This document shows, one piece after another, positions 47,089 to 56,156 of a stretch of 64,000 bases of DNA. A program made the translations under genes and the position numbers. Source of the DNA: Actinophytocola algeriensis (lineage in GTDB: Bacteria > Actinomycetota > Actinomycetes > Mycobacteriales > Pseudonocardiaceae). The stretch covers positions 62,001-126,000 of the forward strand of contig NZ_JACHJQ010000012.1 of the NCBI RefSeq assembly GCF_014203735.1, written 5' to 3'. The notes beneath the pieces are model-generated. The model made no database searches. It was not told where the DNA came from and saw only the letters and a list, made by a program, of their open reading frames with translations. Each line of letters begins with the position of its first letter. Positions within the stretch are counted from its first letter, which is position 1.

Positions 47089-47149
47089 CACCGAGAAAGG
47101 GCGTGCGGCCCACGGTCGACGACCGTGGGCCGCACGCCCTTTCTCGGTG
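47089..47149 (+). terminator. Very long perfect hairpin terminator
   Basis: A 29-bp perfect stem (47089-47117 with 47121-47149) closed by a 3-base loop, 9 bases after the serine-hydrolase stop. The right arm contains CCCTTTCTCGG. It is far longer than the other terminators in the window. Confidence 0.85.
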
Positions 47150-47317
47150 CTTGCCGGGAGTGGCTGTATCACGGCGCCGCCCGGACGATCTGAAGGTGAT
47201 GCTTCTCGATCGGCGGCGGGCCGGGCAGCGGCCGCCGATAGCCGATCGATAGCGGACTGGAGGCGTCGAGGCGTCCTCTGGTAGCAGGCAGATTCATCGG
47301 GGTGCTGGAGGCGAGCC

Positions 47318-47719
47318 ATGACTGCCACCACGACGTATCCGAAGTCCACGCAGTGGCGGACGAGTGCCGGCCCGGCCGGGGTCGCGCAGCACGGCACGGC
47401 ACCGGCGCTCATCGCAGGCGATGACGTCGACGCGATCAGCATGCCTGCCGCCTTCGGTGCGCTCGTGCTGGCCGAGCTGGAGATCATGATGCTGGCCGGT
47501 CCGATCGTCGCCGACGACGGTTCGTGGATCTTCTTGACCCAGCGTGCCGACACCCGGCAGCCGGTCGTGCCCGGCGACCTGCTCCCGCTCGGTGTCAGGG
47601 CGGTCCCGGCAGGCACCCCGCTCGCGACCGCCGACCGGCGCGCCCAAGCACCGGCGATCTGGTGGACCGTCATCGGCGCAGCCCGCCGGGTCGCCTATCG
47701 AACCCGTCGGGTGGCCTGA
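47318..47719 (+). CDS. Hypothetical protein of 133 residues
   Basis: Starts at ATG 47318 with GGAGG 7 bases upstream. The central part, DDVDAISMPAAFGALVLAEL then LAGPIVADDGSWIFLTQRAD, resembles short actinobacterial proteins related to the N-terminal part of bifunctional primase-polymerase proteins, but no catalytic motif is visible, so that link is weak. The tail is basic (AARRVAYRTRRVA). No signal peptide or membrane segment. It ends 48 bases before the GntR gene. Confidence 0.55.
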   Translation: MTATTTYPKSTQWRTSAGPAGVAQHGTAPALIAGDDVDAISMPAAFGALVLAELEIMMLAGPIVADDGSWIFLTQRADTRQPVVPGDLLPLGVRAVPAGTPLATADRRAQAPAIWWTVIGAARRVAYRTRRVA

Positions 47720-47767
47720 CGGTCGACGGGGCTCAAGGCCCTTGACCAGTGCTGCTAGGGTCGCAGT

Positions 47768-48421
47768 ATGCAATATATTAGTCGGGTGGACCGGGTGCGT
47801 CTCAGTGATCAGGCGCTCGGGGCCATCCGGCGGGCGATCGTGGTGGGGGAGCTGGCGCCGGGTACGCCGGTGAAGGACGTGGAGCTGGCCGCCCGGATGG
47901 GCCTGTCCCGGACGCCGGTCCGGGAGGCGCTCGCCAGGCTCGCGGACGAGGGCCTGATCGAGTCCAAGCCGCACAGCTACACGCGGGTCACACCGATGGA
48001 CGCCGACGCGGTCCGGGACGCGCACGCGGTCGTGCAGTCGATGCACGGGCTGGCCACGCGGCTCGCGGTGCCCCGGCTCACCGCGGCGCACCTGGACGCG
48101 ATGCGTGCGGCCAACGCCCGGTTCGCGGCCGCGGTGGACACCGGTGCGCTGGAAGACGCCATCGCCTGCGACGACGACTTCCACGGCGTGCCGGTGCTGG
48201 CCTGTGCGAACACGGCCGTCGCGGCGACGATCCGCAGGTACACACCGTTGCTGCACCGCGCGATCTACCTCTACTTCCGGTCGCCGCTAGGCAGGGACTC
48301 GGCCCCGATGCACGAGCGGATCGTCGCCGCGTGCGAAGCCGGTGACGCCACCCTCGCGGCAGAACTCGCCGAGCGGAACTGGGCGAACCTGGCGGTCCTG
48401 ATGGAGGAGAAGAACCCATGA
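47768..48421 (+). CDS. GntR-family regulator, FadR subfamily, next to ACC deaminase
   Basis: A 217-residue regulator with a winged helix ([20 protein letters not shown], then [20 protein letters not shown]) and an FCD domain ([24 protein letters not shown] hold the metal-type His residues). No ribosome site precedes ATG 47768; AATATATTAG follows it, so a leaderless transcript or a later GTG (47786) is possible. The stop overlaps the ACC deaminase start (ATGA), so it likely controls that gene. Confidence 0.8.
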   Translation: MQYISRVDRVRLSDQALGAIRRAIVVGELAPGTPVKDVELAARMGLSRTPVREALARLADEGLIESKPHSYTRVTPMDADAVRDAHAVVQSMHGLATRLAVPRLTAAHLDAMRAANARFAAAVDTGALEDAIACDDDFHGVPVLACANTAVAATIRRYTPLLHRAIYLYFRSPLGRDSAPMHERIVAACEAGDATLAAELAERNWANLAVLMEEKNP

Positions 48422-49410
48422 CCTTCGAGCGCTACCCGCTGCTGCTCGGCCCATCCCCGATCCACCCGCTGGAACGCCTCACCGCGCACCTGGGCGGCGC
48501 CGAGCTGTGGGCCAAACGCGAGGACCTCAACTCAGCGCTCGCCTTCGGGGGCAACAAGACCCGCAAGCTCGAGTACCTCGTCGCGGACGCGCTCGCGCAG
48601 GGCTGCGACACACTCGTGTCGATCGGCGGCGTGCAGTCCAACCACACCAGGCAGGTCGCGGCCGCCGCCGCGCGGGCGGGGCTGAAGTGCGTGCTGGTGC
48701 AGGAGAAGTGGGTCGAATGGGAGGACCGGGGTTACGACCGGGTCGGCAACATCCAGCTGAGCAGGCTGATGGGTGCCGACATCCGGCGTGACCCGTCCGG
48801 CTTCGGCATCGAGGTCAAGGAGTCCTGGCAGCGCGCGCTCGACGACGTGCTGGCCGCGGGCGGCACACCGTATTCCATCCCGGCCGGCGCGTCGGACCAC
48901 CCGCTCGGCGGCCTCGGCTTCGCCGACTGGGCCGACGAGGTGCGACAGCAGGAGCGCGAGCAGGGCGTCTTCTTCGACACCGTCATCGTCTGCTCGGTCA
49001 CCGGCAGCACCCAGGCGGGCATGGTGGCGGGCTTCGCCGGGCAGGACCGCAAGCGGCGGGTGATCGGCATCGACGCCTCGGCCAAACCCGCCGAGACCCT
49101 GGACGCGGTCCGCCGGATCGCCAAGCAGACCGCCGGACTGCGCGGCTCGTCCGTGTCGGACGACGACGTCGAACTGGACGAGCGCTACCACGCGGGCATC
49201 TACGGCGTCCCGGACGACCAGACGATCGCGGCCATGAAACTCGCCGCCAGAACCGAGGCGATGATCACCGACCCGGTCTACGAGGGCAAGTCGATGGCCG
49301 GTCTGATCGACCTGGTGACCACCGGCGAGATCAGCCGCGACTCCCGCGTGCTGTACGCACACCTCGGTGGCCAGCCCGCGCTGAACGCGTACTCGGGCCT
49401 GGAGTTCTGA
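48418..49410 (+). CDS. acdS: 1-aminocyclopropane-1-carboxylate deaminase
   Basis: A 330-residue PLP enzyme (fold type II). The PLP Lys is residue 47 in [11 protein letters not shown], with the catalytic Ser74 in GVQSNHTRQ. The two residues that separate ACC deaminase from D-cysteine desulfhydrase are of the ACC type: Glu289 in DPVYEGK (Ser in desulfhydrase) and Leu316 in YAHLGG (Thr in desulfhydrase). It converts ACC to 2-oxobutyrate and ammonia, a trait of plant- and soil-associated bacteria that lowers plant ethylene. It is coupled to the preceding GntR gene. Confidence 0.9.
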   Translation: MTFERYPLLLGPSPIHPLERLTAHLGGAELWAKREDLNSALAFGGNKTRKLEYLVADALAQGCDTLVSIGGVQSNHTRQVAAAAARAGLKCVLVQEKWVEWEDRGYDRVGNIQLSRLMGADIRRDPSGFGIEVKESWQRALDDVLAAGGTPYSIPAGASDHPLGGLGFADWADEVRQQEREQGVFFDTVIVCSVTGSTQAGMVAGFAGQDRKRRVIGIDASAKPAETLDAVRRIAKQTAGLRGSSVSDDDVELDERYHAGIYGVPDDQTIAAMKLAARTEAMITDPVYEGKSMAGLIDLVTTGEISRDSRVLYAHLGGQPALNAYSGLEF

Positions 49411-49449
49411 CACCCGGCGTGCGGACCAGACCCGCGCTTGCCAGTGCTC

Positions 49450-50823
49450 TCAGCGCGCGGACAGCGCACGCGCACAGGCACCCAGCCCGTACTCGCTGGA
49501 CGCCTTGACGAACACCACGTCTCCTGGCGCGATCAGCGCGGTGGCCACCCTGGTGGCTCCGGCCACGTCCTCGGCCGTGTGCACCGCGACCCGCGAGCCG
49601 GACGCCGCCCGCGCCATGGCCAGTGGATCGCCGTCGCCGACCGCGATCAGCACGTCGATGCCGAGGTCGGCCACCAGCCTGCCCACCTGCTCGTGCCGGG
49701 CCAGCGACGCGTCGGCCTGCTGCCCCATCGCACCGAGCACCGCGATGGTGCGGCGGTCACCGGCCAGCGCGCTGAACGCGTGCAGCCCGGCTCGCATGGA
49801 TTCCGGGTTGGCGTTGTAGGCGTCGTTGATGACGGTGACGCCGTCCGGCCGGTCGGTGATCTCGAAGCGGCCCGACGAGCGGCGCGTTGCCGCGTTCAGC
49901 CCGGCGGCGATCTCGTCGGCGGACAACCCCAGCGTGGTGGCGGCCGCGGCGGCGCCCAGCGCGTTGGCCACCTGGTGCTCGCCGATGAGGTCGAGTGCGA
50001 CCCGGGCCCGGCCCGACGGCGTCACCAGGTCGAACGAGGGCCGGGCCCCGTCGCCGAGGCACACCTCCTCGGCCCGCACCCCGGCGCCCGGCGACCTGCC
50101 GTACAACAGGACCCGCGCTGTGGTGCGCGCCGCCATGGCCACGACATACGGGTCGTCCGCGTTGAGCAGCGCGTGCCCGTCCGGCGGCAGGGCCGCCACC
50201 AGCTCGCCCTTGGCCTCGGCCACGTCCGCCAGCCCGCCGCCCATGCGCGACACGTGCGCGGCGCCGACGTTGAGCACCAGGCTCACCTGCGGCGGCGCGA
50301 TCCCGGTCAGGTACGTCAGGTCACCCTTCCTGCCCGCGCCCATCTCCAGCACCAGATACCGGGTCCCGGCATCGGCCCGCAGCACGGTGAGCGGCAGCCC
50401 GAGCTCGTTGTTGAACGAGCGGTCGGTCGAGACCGTCGGCGCGTACCGTTCGAGTACCTGGGCCAGGAGGTCCTTGGTCGTGGTCTTGCCCACGGAGCCG
50501 GTCAGGGCGATCACCGTGCAGTCGAGGCGTTCGAGTACGTGCCTGGCCAGCACGCCGAGTGCCGCCTGCACGTCCGCCACCACGATCGCGGGCACCCCGA
50601 CCGGGCGGGCGGCCAGCACGGCCACGGCGCCGTCGGCGACCGCCTTGGCCGCGTAGTCGTGACCGTCGACGCGGGCGCCGACCGTCGCCGCGAACAGGCC
50701 GCCGGGCACCACCTCGCGCGAGTCGACCGCCGACGGCCCCGTCACCGGCGCGGCCGGGTCGGGCACGCCGTCCAGGCTCGCGTCCAGGACGCGGGCGATC
50801 TCGGCCAGCGTCATCGGGATCAC
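49450..50823 (-). CDS. murF: UDP-MurNAc-tripeptide--D-alanyl-D-alanine ligase (MurF)
   Basis: A 457-residue Mur ligase. ATP loop ALTGSVGKTTTKDLLAQVL (about 110-128), central STDRSFNNELGLPLTVL, then MGAGRKGDL and the C-terminal INDAYNANPESMRAGL, all diagnostic for MurF. It adds the D-Ala-D-Ala dipeptide to the peptidoglycan precursor in the cytoplasm. GTG 50823 is chosen because GAGGAG is 6 bases before it and it overlaps the ddl stop (GTGA); ATG 50814 is the alternative. Its partner here is ddl rather than the division-cell-wall cluster, so it may be a second copy. Confidence 0.9.
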   Translation of the reverse strand: MIPMTLAEIARVLDASLDGVPDPAAPVTGPSAVDSREVVPGGLFAATVGARVDGHDYAAKAVADGAVAVLAARPVGVPAIVVADVQAALGVLARHVLERLDCTVIALTGSVGKTTTKDLLAQVLERYAPTVSTDRSFNNELGLPLTVLRADAGTRYLVLEMGAGRKGDLTYLTGIAPPQVSLVLNVGAAHVSRMGGGLADVAEAKGELVAALPPDGHALLNADDPYVVAMAARTTARVLLYGRSPGAGVRAEEVCLGDGARPSFDLVTPSGRARVALDLIGEHQVANALGAAAAATTLGLSADEIAAGLNAATRRSSGRFEITDRPDGVTVINDAYNANPESMRAGLHAFSALAGDRRTIAVLGAMGQQADASLARHEQVGRLVADLGIDVLIAVGDGDPLAMARAASGSRVAVHTAEDVAGATRVATALIAPGDVVFVKASSEYGLGACARALSAR

Positions 50824-51788
50824 GCGCCGCTCCTCGCGAGCCCCAGGTCGATGAGACGGCTCAGCAGGTCCGGGTACGAGAGCCCGCCTGCCTCCCAGCC
50901 TCTGGCGTAGACGGAACGAGCGGTGAAGCCGGGCATCGTGTTGATCTCCAGTACGTACAGGCGGCCCGTGTGCTCCTCGTAGAGGAAGTCGACCCGTGCC
51001 AGGCCGTAACCGCCGATCGCCCGGTAGGCGTGCAGGGACAGCGCCCGCACCTCGTCGGCGATCGCTTCGGGCAGCGGGGCGGGCACGGTGGCGAGCTCGT
51101 GGTCGCTGAGGTATTTGCCCTCGTAGTCGAGCCAGTCGCCGCGGACGTTGAGCTCGACGGCGACCGAGGCAGCCGGGGTGTCGTGGTCGCCGAGCACTCC
51201 GCAGGTCAGCTCGCGGGCGATGACGCCCTGCTCGACGACGACCACCCGGTCGTGGCGGAAGGCCGTCTCGACGCCCGTGTGCAGTTCCGCCATGGAGGTG
51301 ACGCGGGAGATGCCGATGGAGGAGCCCATGTTGGCCGGTTTGACGTACAGCGGCCAGTCGAGGGACTTCACGAGGCCCGCGCGGTCGGTCGTGGTGTGCC
51401 AGTCGTGCTCGGTGAACCAGACGTGCGGGGTCATCGGGATGCCTTCTGCCCGGAACGCCCGCCGCATCGCGGTCTTGTCCATCGCCACGGCCGAGGCCAG
51501 GACGCCGCAACCCACGTACGGCAGGCCCAGCGCCTCCAGGTGTCCCTGAACGACACCGTCCTCGCCGAACGGGCCGTGCAGCACGGGGAAGACGATGTCG
51601 ATCTCGCTGTCCACCACGCCTCTGCGCAGCTCCAGCGACCACCTGCCCTGCCGGTCGATGACGACGAGGACGGGGTCGTACCGCTCCCTCGGCAGTGCGT
51701 CGAGCACCGCCTGCGCGGACTGGAGCGACACCTCGTGCTCGGCAGATGGCCCGCCTGCCAGCACGGCCACGCGCAGGCGTTCAGTCAT
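50820..51788 (-). CDS. ddl: D-alanine--D-alanine ligase
   Basis: A 322-residue ATP-grasp ligase. VLAGGPSAEHEVSL at the start, VLHGPFGEDG, YVKPANMGSSIGIS (ATP/Ser), DYEGKYLSDHELATVPA (omega loop with the KY of D-Ala-D-Ala ligases), and LEINTMPGFT (Mg ligands) are in order. The Tyr in the omega loop argues for D-Ala-D-Ala rather than a VanA-type D-lactate ligase. Start ATG 51788. It makes the dipeptide used by the MurF encoded next, with a 4-base overlap. Confidence 0.9.
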   Translation of the reverse strand: MTERLRVAVLAGGPSAEHEVSLQSAQAVLDALPRERYDPVLVVIDRQGRWSLELRRGVVDSEIDIVFPVLHGPFGEDGVVQGHLEALGLPYVGCGVLASAVAMDKTAMRRAFRAEGIPMTPHVWFTEHDWHTTTDRAGLVKSLDWPLYVKPANMGSSIGISRVTSMAELHTGVETAFRHDRVVVVEQGVIARELTCGVLGDHDTPAASVAVELNVRGDWLDYEGKYLSDHELATVPAPLPEAIADEVRALSLHAYRAIGGYGLARVDFLYEEHTGRLYVLEINTMPGFTARSVYARGWEAGGLSYPDLLSRLIDLGLARSGA

Positions 51789-51926
51789 GATCACCCGGGA
51801 AGTGTCGGCGGTCCGGCTGATCGGTTGCCAGCGCATTCACTGCTCAATTTCTGGTCATTCCACGAGCAGTACTCGGGCAGTTTTTGGTCTGCGAAACGAA
51901 CAGCGTCCCCGCCTAACCTGCCGGCC

Positions 51927-52619
51927 ATGCGCACTATCGGGCTCATCGGCGGGTTGAGCTGGGAATCGACGGTCATCTACTACCAGATCATCAACCAGCG
52001 GGTGCGTGAGCGCCTCGGCGGCAGCCATTCCGCCAACAGCCTGATCTGGTCGGTCGACTACACGACCGTCGAGGACCTCATCTTCGCGGGCCGGTGGGGC
52101 GAGGTGGGCGAGCTGCTCGCGGGCGCTGGCGCCCGGCTGGAGGCCATGGGCGCCGAACTGCTCCTCGTCTGCAGCAACACCTTCAGCCGGGTGAACGACG
52201 AGGTGGAGCGGGCGGCGAGCGTGCCGGTGCTGCACATCGCCGACGCCGTGGGCGCCGAGGTCAGCGCCAGGGGGATGCGCAAGGTGGGTCTGCTGGGCAC
52301 CCGCTTCACCATGGAGGAGTCCTTCTACTCCGACCGGCTGGCCGGGCACGGCTTCGAGGTGGTGGTCCCCGGGCGCGACGAGCGCGAGCTGGTCCACCGG
52401 GTGATCTTCGACGAGCTGGTGCGCGGGGTGCTGTCGCCATCGTCCAGGGACGCGTTCGTGCGGACGATCGCGGGCCTGGCCGCCCGGGGCGCCGAGGCCG
52501 TCATACTCGGCTGCACGGAGATCGAGCTGCTGATCACCGACAAGGACACCGCCATCCCGTTGCTGCCGAGCGCGCGGCTGCACGCGGAAGCGGCAGCCGC
52601 CTTCGCCCTGGTCCGCTGA
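51927..52619 (+). CDS. Aspartate/glutamate racemase family protein
   Basis: A 230-residue racemase: MRTIGLIGGLSWESTVIYY at the start, LLLVCSNTFSRVNDEV with the first catalytic Cys (about 88-90 region), and AVILGCTEIELLI with the second Cys. The first motif has NTF where aspartate racemases usually have NTMH/NTAH, so specificity is open. It is divergent from ddl-murF across 138 bases and probably supplies a D-amino acid; its location suggests a cell-wall link. Confidence 0.85.
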   Translation: MRTIGLIGGLSWESTVIYYQIINQRVRERLGGSHSANSLIWSVDYTTVEDLIFAGRWGEVGELLAGAGARLEAMGAELLLVCSNTFSRVNDEVERAASVPVLHIADAVGAEVSARGMRKVGLLGTRFTMEESFYSDRLAGHGFEVVVPGRDERELVHRVIFDELVRGVLSPSSRDAFVRTIAGLAARGAEAVILGCTEIELLITDKDTAIPLLPSARLHAEAAAAFALVR

Positions 52620-52624
52620 CCGCC

Positions 52625-54574
52625 TCAGGTCGACCCGTGCACCTCGCGGCGCCACAGGTCGTCGGCTATGCGTTCGACGCCGGCGATCAGGTGACGGCGG
52701 TAGGTGCTGAAGGACAGACCGAGACGCTCGGCGGCGGCCTCCTGGGTGGGGGCGCCGCGCAGGTAGGTGACGTCGAGGGCGCGATGCGGCTTGCCGGCCC
52801 GCGGATCCCGGCCCAGGTCGCGGATGCCGTCCTCGAGCAGCTCGCGCAGGGCGTCGGCGGGGTCGGCCCGGCCGGCGAGCAGCCTGCTGCGGGTGAGGGG
52901 GTTGGCGGCCAGCTCCCCGGATTTCGACAGGTGACGCAGCGCCTTGCGGACGGCGTCGGTGAACTCCTCCTGCGACAGCACCACCAGCTCCGGTTCGTGC
53001 CTCTCCGGGGCCTCCTGCGCGCCTGCCGACAACAGCCGGTCGAGCCAGACCCGCGCAGGCACCGTCCGCCAGTCGTGGGCGGGCAGGAACCGACCGCCTG
53101 CGGGGTCGTCACCGCGGCCGGCCATGAACGACCAGGCCAGGCGTTCCGAGCGCAGGATCCAGCCCACGGCCCGCCACCGGATCAGGGTCATCACCGGCGA
53201 CCTGCCGAACTGGTGCTCGCGCACCCAGGTCCGGTAGACGGCCAGGTGTTCGCCGCGCCGCAGCGGAGCGCCGGCGCGGGCGTCGGCCCAGGCCGAGGCG
53301 ACGACCGGGTCCGCATGCGCCTCCGTCTCCGACTCCAGGCGGAGCCAGGCGCCCGCGCCCGCCAGTTCGCCGTTCGCGGTGTACCGGTAGAGGCGGAACG
53401 CCTGCGGCTGCCTGGTCATCCAGTGGGAGACGGTGGCCACCTCGTCCCACTCGGTGGCCAGGCGCAGCAGGTCCTCGGCGTCCTCGGGGCGGAAGACGTC
53501 CTCGACGATCTCACCCGCACCGCGCCAGGCGTGCGGCGCCGGTGCCCGGCTTTCGTCGCGGTGCAGGTAGAACAGCGAGCCGACGGCCCAGAGCACGTCC
53601 GCGTCGGCCGCGGCGTGGATCTGCTGTGTGAGGTGGGCCTTGACGCGCCGGTGCAGGTCGGCGTACCCCCGCGGGTCGCGCCAGCGCAGGTCGGCTTCGA
53701 CGATCTCGCGCACGACGTCGTGCGGGTACAACCCGAGCGGGCTCGACTCGACGAACGGCAGCCGCCGCAGCCAGGAGAACAGCGCCGCCGCGTCCTCGTC
53801 GGGCAGCACCGCCCGCAGCACCTCCTGCGTGGACCGGTACGTGTGCGCGCAGACCTCCAGTGCGTGCCGGTGCGCCGGGCTGGGCACGTCACCGACGAGC
53901 TGGTCGAGCAGGGTGGCGACCACGTCGTGGGTGGGCGCCCAGCGGGCGCCCGCGGCGCTGTCGCCGGTCGCCGCCGCGGCCCCGAGCGACAGGGCGAGCG
54001 GGTGCCCGCCTGCGAAGGCGAGCAGCGGATCACGCATTTCACCGGCCACGCCGCGGGAGTCCAGCAGTGCGCCGGCGTCCATGGGTTCCAGGTCGCCCAG
54101 CCCGATGACCTGCACCATGCCGGCCCAGCCCGGGTCGGCCCGCCACGTCATGTCCGGGGGTGTGCGCCCGGCCACCACGACCAGCGCACCGACCGGCAGC
54201 GCCGGCAGGAACCGCTCGCGAAGCCAGCTCTCCAGGTGGTGGATGCGCTCGAAGCTGTCGATCAGCAGCACCGCGCGTTCGCCGGCGAGCACCGACCCGG
54301 TCGCGGCGATGACGGCCGCCGGGGACGGGTCGAGCACCCGCGCGTCCAGCGTCAGCACGGTGCGACCGGCCTCCGCGGCCCGCTGGGCGACGCAGCTCAG
54401 CAGCGCCGACTTGCCGACGCCGCCGGGGCCGTGCACGAACAGCACCCTGCCGCCGCCACCGCACAGCGCCTCGTCGAAGGCAGCGAGCTCCTCCTTCCGT
54501 CCGACGAAGGCACGCAGCCGCGCGGCCTGGAGACGTCCTTCCCAGCGTCCCTCTTCACCTCGCGTGCAGGCCAC
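52625..54574 (-). CDS. STAND-type ATPase with C-terminal HTH
   Basis: A 649-residue protein: Walker A VHGPGGVGKSALLS (about 48-61), Walker B AVLLIDSFERI, a GxP-type sensor and winged-helix-like section (GGHPLALSLGAAAA), a middle region that resembles an acyltransferase-like or TPR fold without clear motifs, and a terminal HTH of sigma-4 type (APTQEAAAERLGLSFSTYRR). The start is GTG 54574 with GGAG 8 bases upstream. It converges with the racemase gene. Likely a signalling regulator; targets unknown. Confidence 0.75.
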   Translation of the reverse strand: MACTRGEEGRWEGRLQAARLRAFVGRKEELAAFDEALCGGGGRVLFVHGPGGVGKSALLSCVAQRAAEAGRTVLTLDARVLDPSPAAVIAATGSVLAGERAVLLIDSFERIHHLESWLRERFLPALPVGALVVVAGRTPPDMTWRADPGWAGMVQVIGLGDLEPMDAGALLDSRGVAGEMRDPLLAFAGGHPLALSLGAAAATGDSAAGARWAPTHDVVATLLDQLVGDVPSPAHRHALEVCAHTYRSTQEVLRAVLPDEDAAALFSWLRRLPFVESSPLGLYPHDVVREIVEADLRWRDPRGYADLHRRVKAHLTQQIHAAADADVLWAVGSLFYLHRDESRAPAPHAWRGAGEIVEDVFRPEDAEDLLRLATEWDEVATVSHWMTRQPQAFRLYRYTANGELAGAGAWLRLESETEAHADPVVASAWADARAGAPLRRGEHLAVYRTWVREHQFGRSPVMTLIRWRAVGWILRSERLAWSFMAGRGDDPAGGRFLPAHDWRTVPARVWLDRLLSAGAQEAPERHEPELVVLSQEEFTDAVRKALRHLSKSGELAANPLTRSRLLAGRADPADALRELLEDGIRDLGRDPRAGKPHRALDVTYLRGAPTQEAAAERLGLSFSTYRRHLIAGVERIADDLWRREVHGST

Positions 54575-54686
54575 TGCGGATCTCCGAGGTCGTCACCACG
54601 GCCGGCAGGAGCACGGCGAGCACCGGCGCGACCTCGGCGAACAGCCGGTCACGGGGCCGGAGCGGGATGGCGCGTGGTCCGTTCAT
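54555..54686 (-). CDS. Small open frame (43 residues) overlapping the STAND ATPase start
   Basis: ATG 54686 to TGA 54555-54557, overlapping the ATPase gene by 20 bases in another frame. The product is basic at the start (NGPRAIPLRPRDRLF) with a hydrophobic run APVLAVLLPAVV. There is no clear ribosome site. The overlap would suit translational coupling, but coding is not proven. Confidence 0.3.
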   Translation of the reverse strand: MNGPRAIPLRPRDRLFAEVAPVLAVLLPAVVTTSEIRSGLHAR

Positions 54687-54763
54687 GACGACCACGATCG
54701 GCGCTGAATGTGCGTGCGCCGTCCGCCGTGTGTAACGGTTTCTCGACAGAGGCGGTTGCCCTG

Positions 54764-55639
54764 TCAGCCAGAGGTGCGGCCGGTCGACGCGGTGGCGGAC
54801 CGGCTTCGCGACGCGCGCTCACCTACGGGGATGTCGGCGCCGCGGTCCATGACCCGGGAACTCCTGCCCGAAGGAGGGTGCGCCGCCGTCGCGAGCGTCG
54901 TCAGGGTCGCGCGGCAGACCTTTCCCGTGGGGCCCAAGGGAAGTTCGGGGAGGAGCAGGAGGCGTTCCGGTAGTTTGGCCGGTTCCAGGTCGCGGCGGTA
55001 GGTGTTCTCGAGCAGCTTGGCGAGCTCGGCCTCCCGCGTGCCCCGCGCGACCACCACGGTGTCGACGAACCGGCCGTAGAAAGCGGCGCAGTACTTGGCG
55101 CACAACGGGGTGTGCCCGCCGACGACCTTCGGGGTGTTGCCCAGGCCGAACCGCTCGTTGCCCGGGTCGATCCGTTCGGGCGCGAACGCGAGGTAGAAGT
55201 CCTCGCCCGCCCGCAGCCCGCTCTCCCGTTCGAGGATCGGCAGCACGACCTCCTCGGTCGTGCCGGGGTGGCTGGTCGACTCCACCACGACGAGCGTGCC
55301 GGTTCGCAGGTGCGCACCGACGGTTCTGCTCGCCGCCCGGAGCGGACCGAGGTCAGGGGTCCGATCGGCGGTGAGCCCGGTGGGTACGCAGATCACCACG
55401 GTCTCGGCGGACGCGATCACCGACGGGGCTGTGCCCGCGGCGAACCCGAGGAGGCGCAGTTCGGCGATGTCTTCGTCGGACACGCCCGCCACGTGGGAAC
55501 GCGCGGCGGCGAGCGTGTCGACGACCGAGGGGTCGACGTCCAGTCCCGCGGTGCGCAGGCCCGCCCGGCACGCCCGGAGGGCGAGCGGGATGCCCACGTA
55601 CCCGAGGCCGACCACGAGCAGTTCGTGCTCGGCCGTCAC
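54764..55639 (-). pseudogene. Truncated UDP-sugar dehydrogenase fused to an acyl-ligase tail
   Basis: Residues 1-215 are a clear nucleotide-sugar dehydrogenase N-terminus (VVGLGYVGIPLA, VVICVPTGLT, ESTSHPGTTEEVV, FAPERIDPGN, AKLLENTYR). The sequence then changes within a codon to RDLEPAKLPERLLLLPELPL and GPTGKVCRATL, the C-terminal signature of AMP-forming ligases with their catalytic Lys, followed by a Ser/Arg-rich end. The catalytic Cys region and sugar-binding half are gone (normal length is about 430). The start is GTG 55639, overlapping the preceding gene's stop. Best explained by a deletion joining two genes; not expected to be active. Confidence 0.75.
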
Positions 55640-55949
55640 CTGACGACCGAGAACGAACCGGAGCCCGGGGCGACGTGCGAGCCGAACCCCGGGGCCACGG
55701 TCAACCCGGGCGTGAGGCAGAACGGGTCACCGTAGATCAAGACGTCCTTGTCGGTCTGGTTGATGAGCACGTGCGCGTCGATGGGCAATTTCACGCAGCC
55801 ATCCGGATCTTCCCATACGGCCACTTCTGTGACTTCCGTCGAGAAGACGATGACTCTCCCCGGTTCGGATTCCGCGGCGGCCGGCACAGCGGTTGCCAAA
55901 CTGATTGTGGCGGCGATAACCGCGGCCCCGGCGAGGAATTTGTGTTCAT
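55636..55949 (-). pseudogene. Secreted small protein, frameshifted directly after its start codon
   Basis: AGGAGG precedes ATG 55949, but translation from it gives an unrelated frame (MNTNSSPGPRLSPP). A shift of one base within the next four codons gives a perfect signal peptide, KFLAGAAVIAATISLATAV then PAAA-ES, and an 80-residue mature part ending at 55636 (VIVFSTEVTEVAVWEDPDG, DKDVLIYGDPFCLTPGLTVA) with two Cys. No start codon with a ribosome site exists in the long frame. Either a one-base loss inactivated the gene, or the base count in this sequence is wrong. Function of the mature part is unknown. Confidence 0.6.
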
Positions 55950-56156
55950 GACTCCTCCTCGATTTGTCGGCGCTTCCCGATGTGAATTTAGCAACGCGGT
56001 AGCGAGGCGGCAGGAATTCTGCGTCGACTTGCCCGGAAAGTGTGGACTGTGCGGGATTCACTAGTTGTCCGCCGAGAGTGTGGCCACCCTGTGTCGTCGG
56101 CACCCGCCGTCCCCCGCACGGTCCCTAACCCAGAGTGCGACTCAAGTAGCGGAGGG

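Noticed and set aside
50820-51788. VanA-type D-Ala-D-Lac ligase and a glycopeptide resistance cassette
   Set aside because: The omega loop is of the D-Ala-D-Ala type and no vanH or vanX gene adjoins it.
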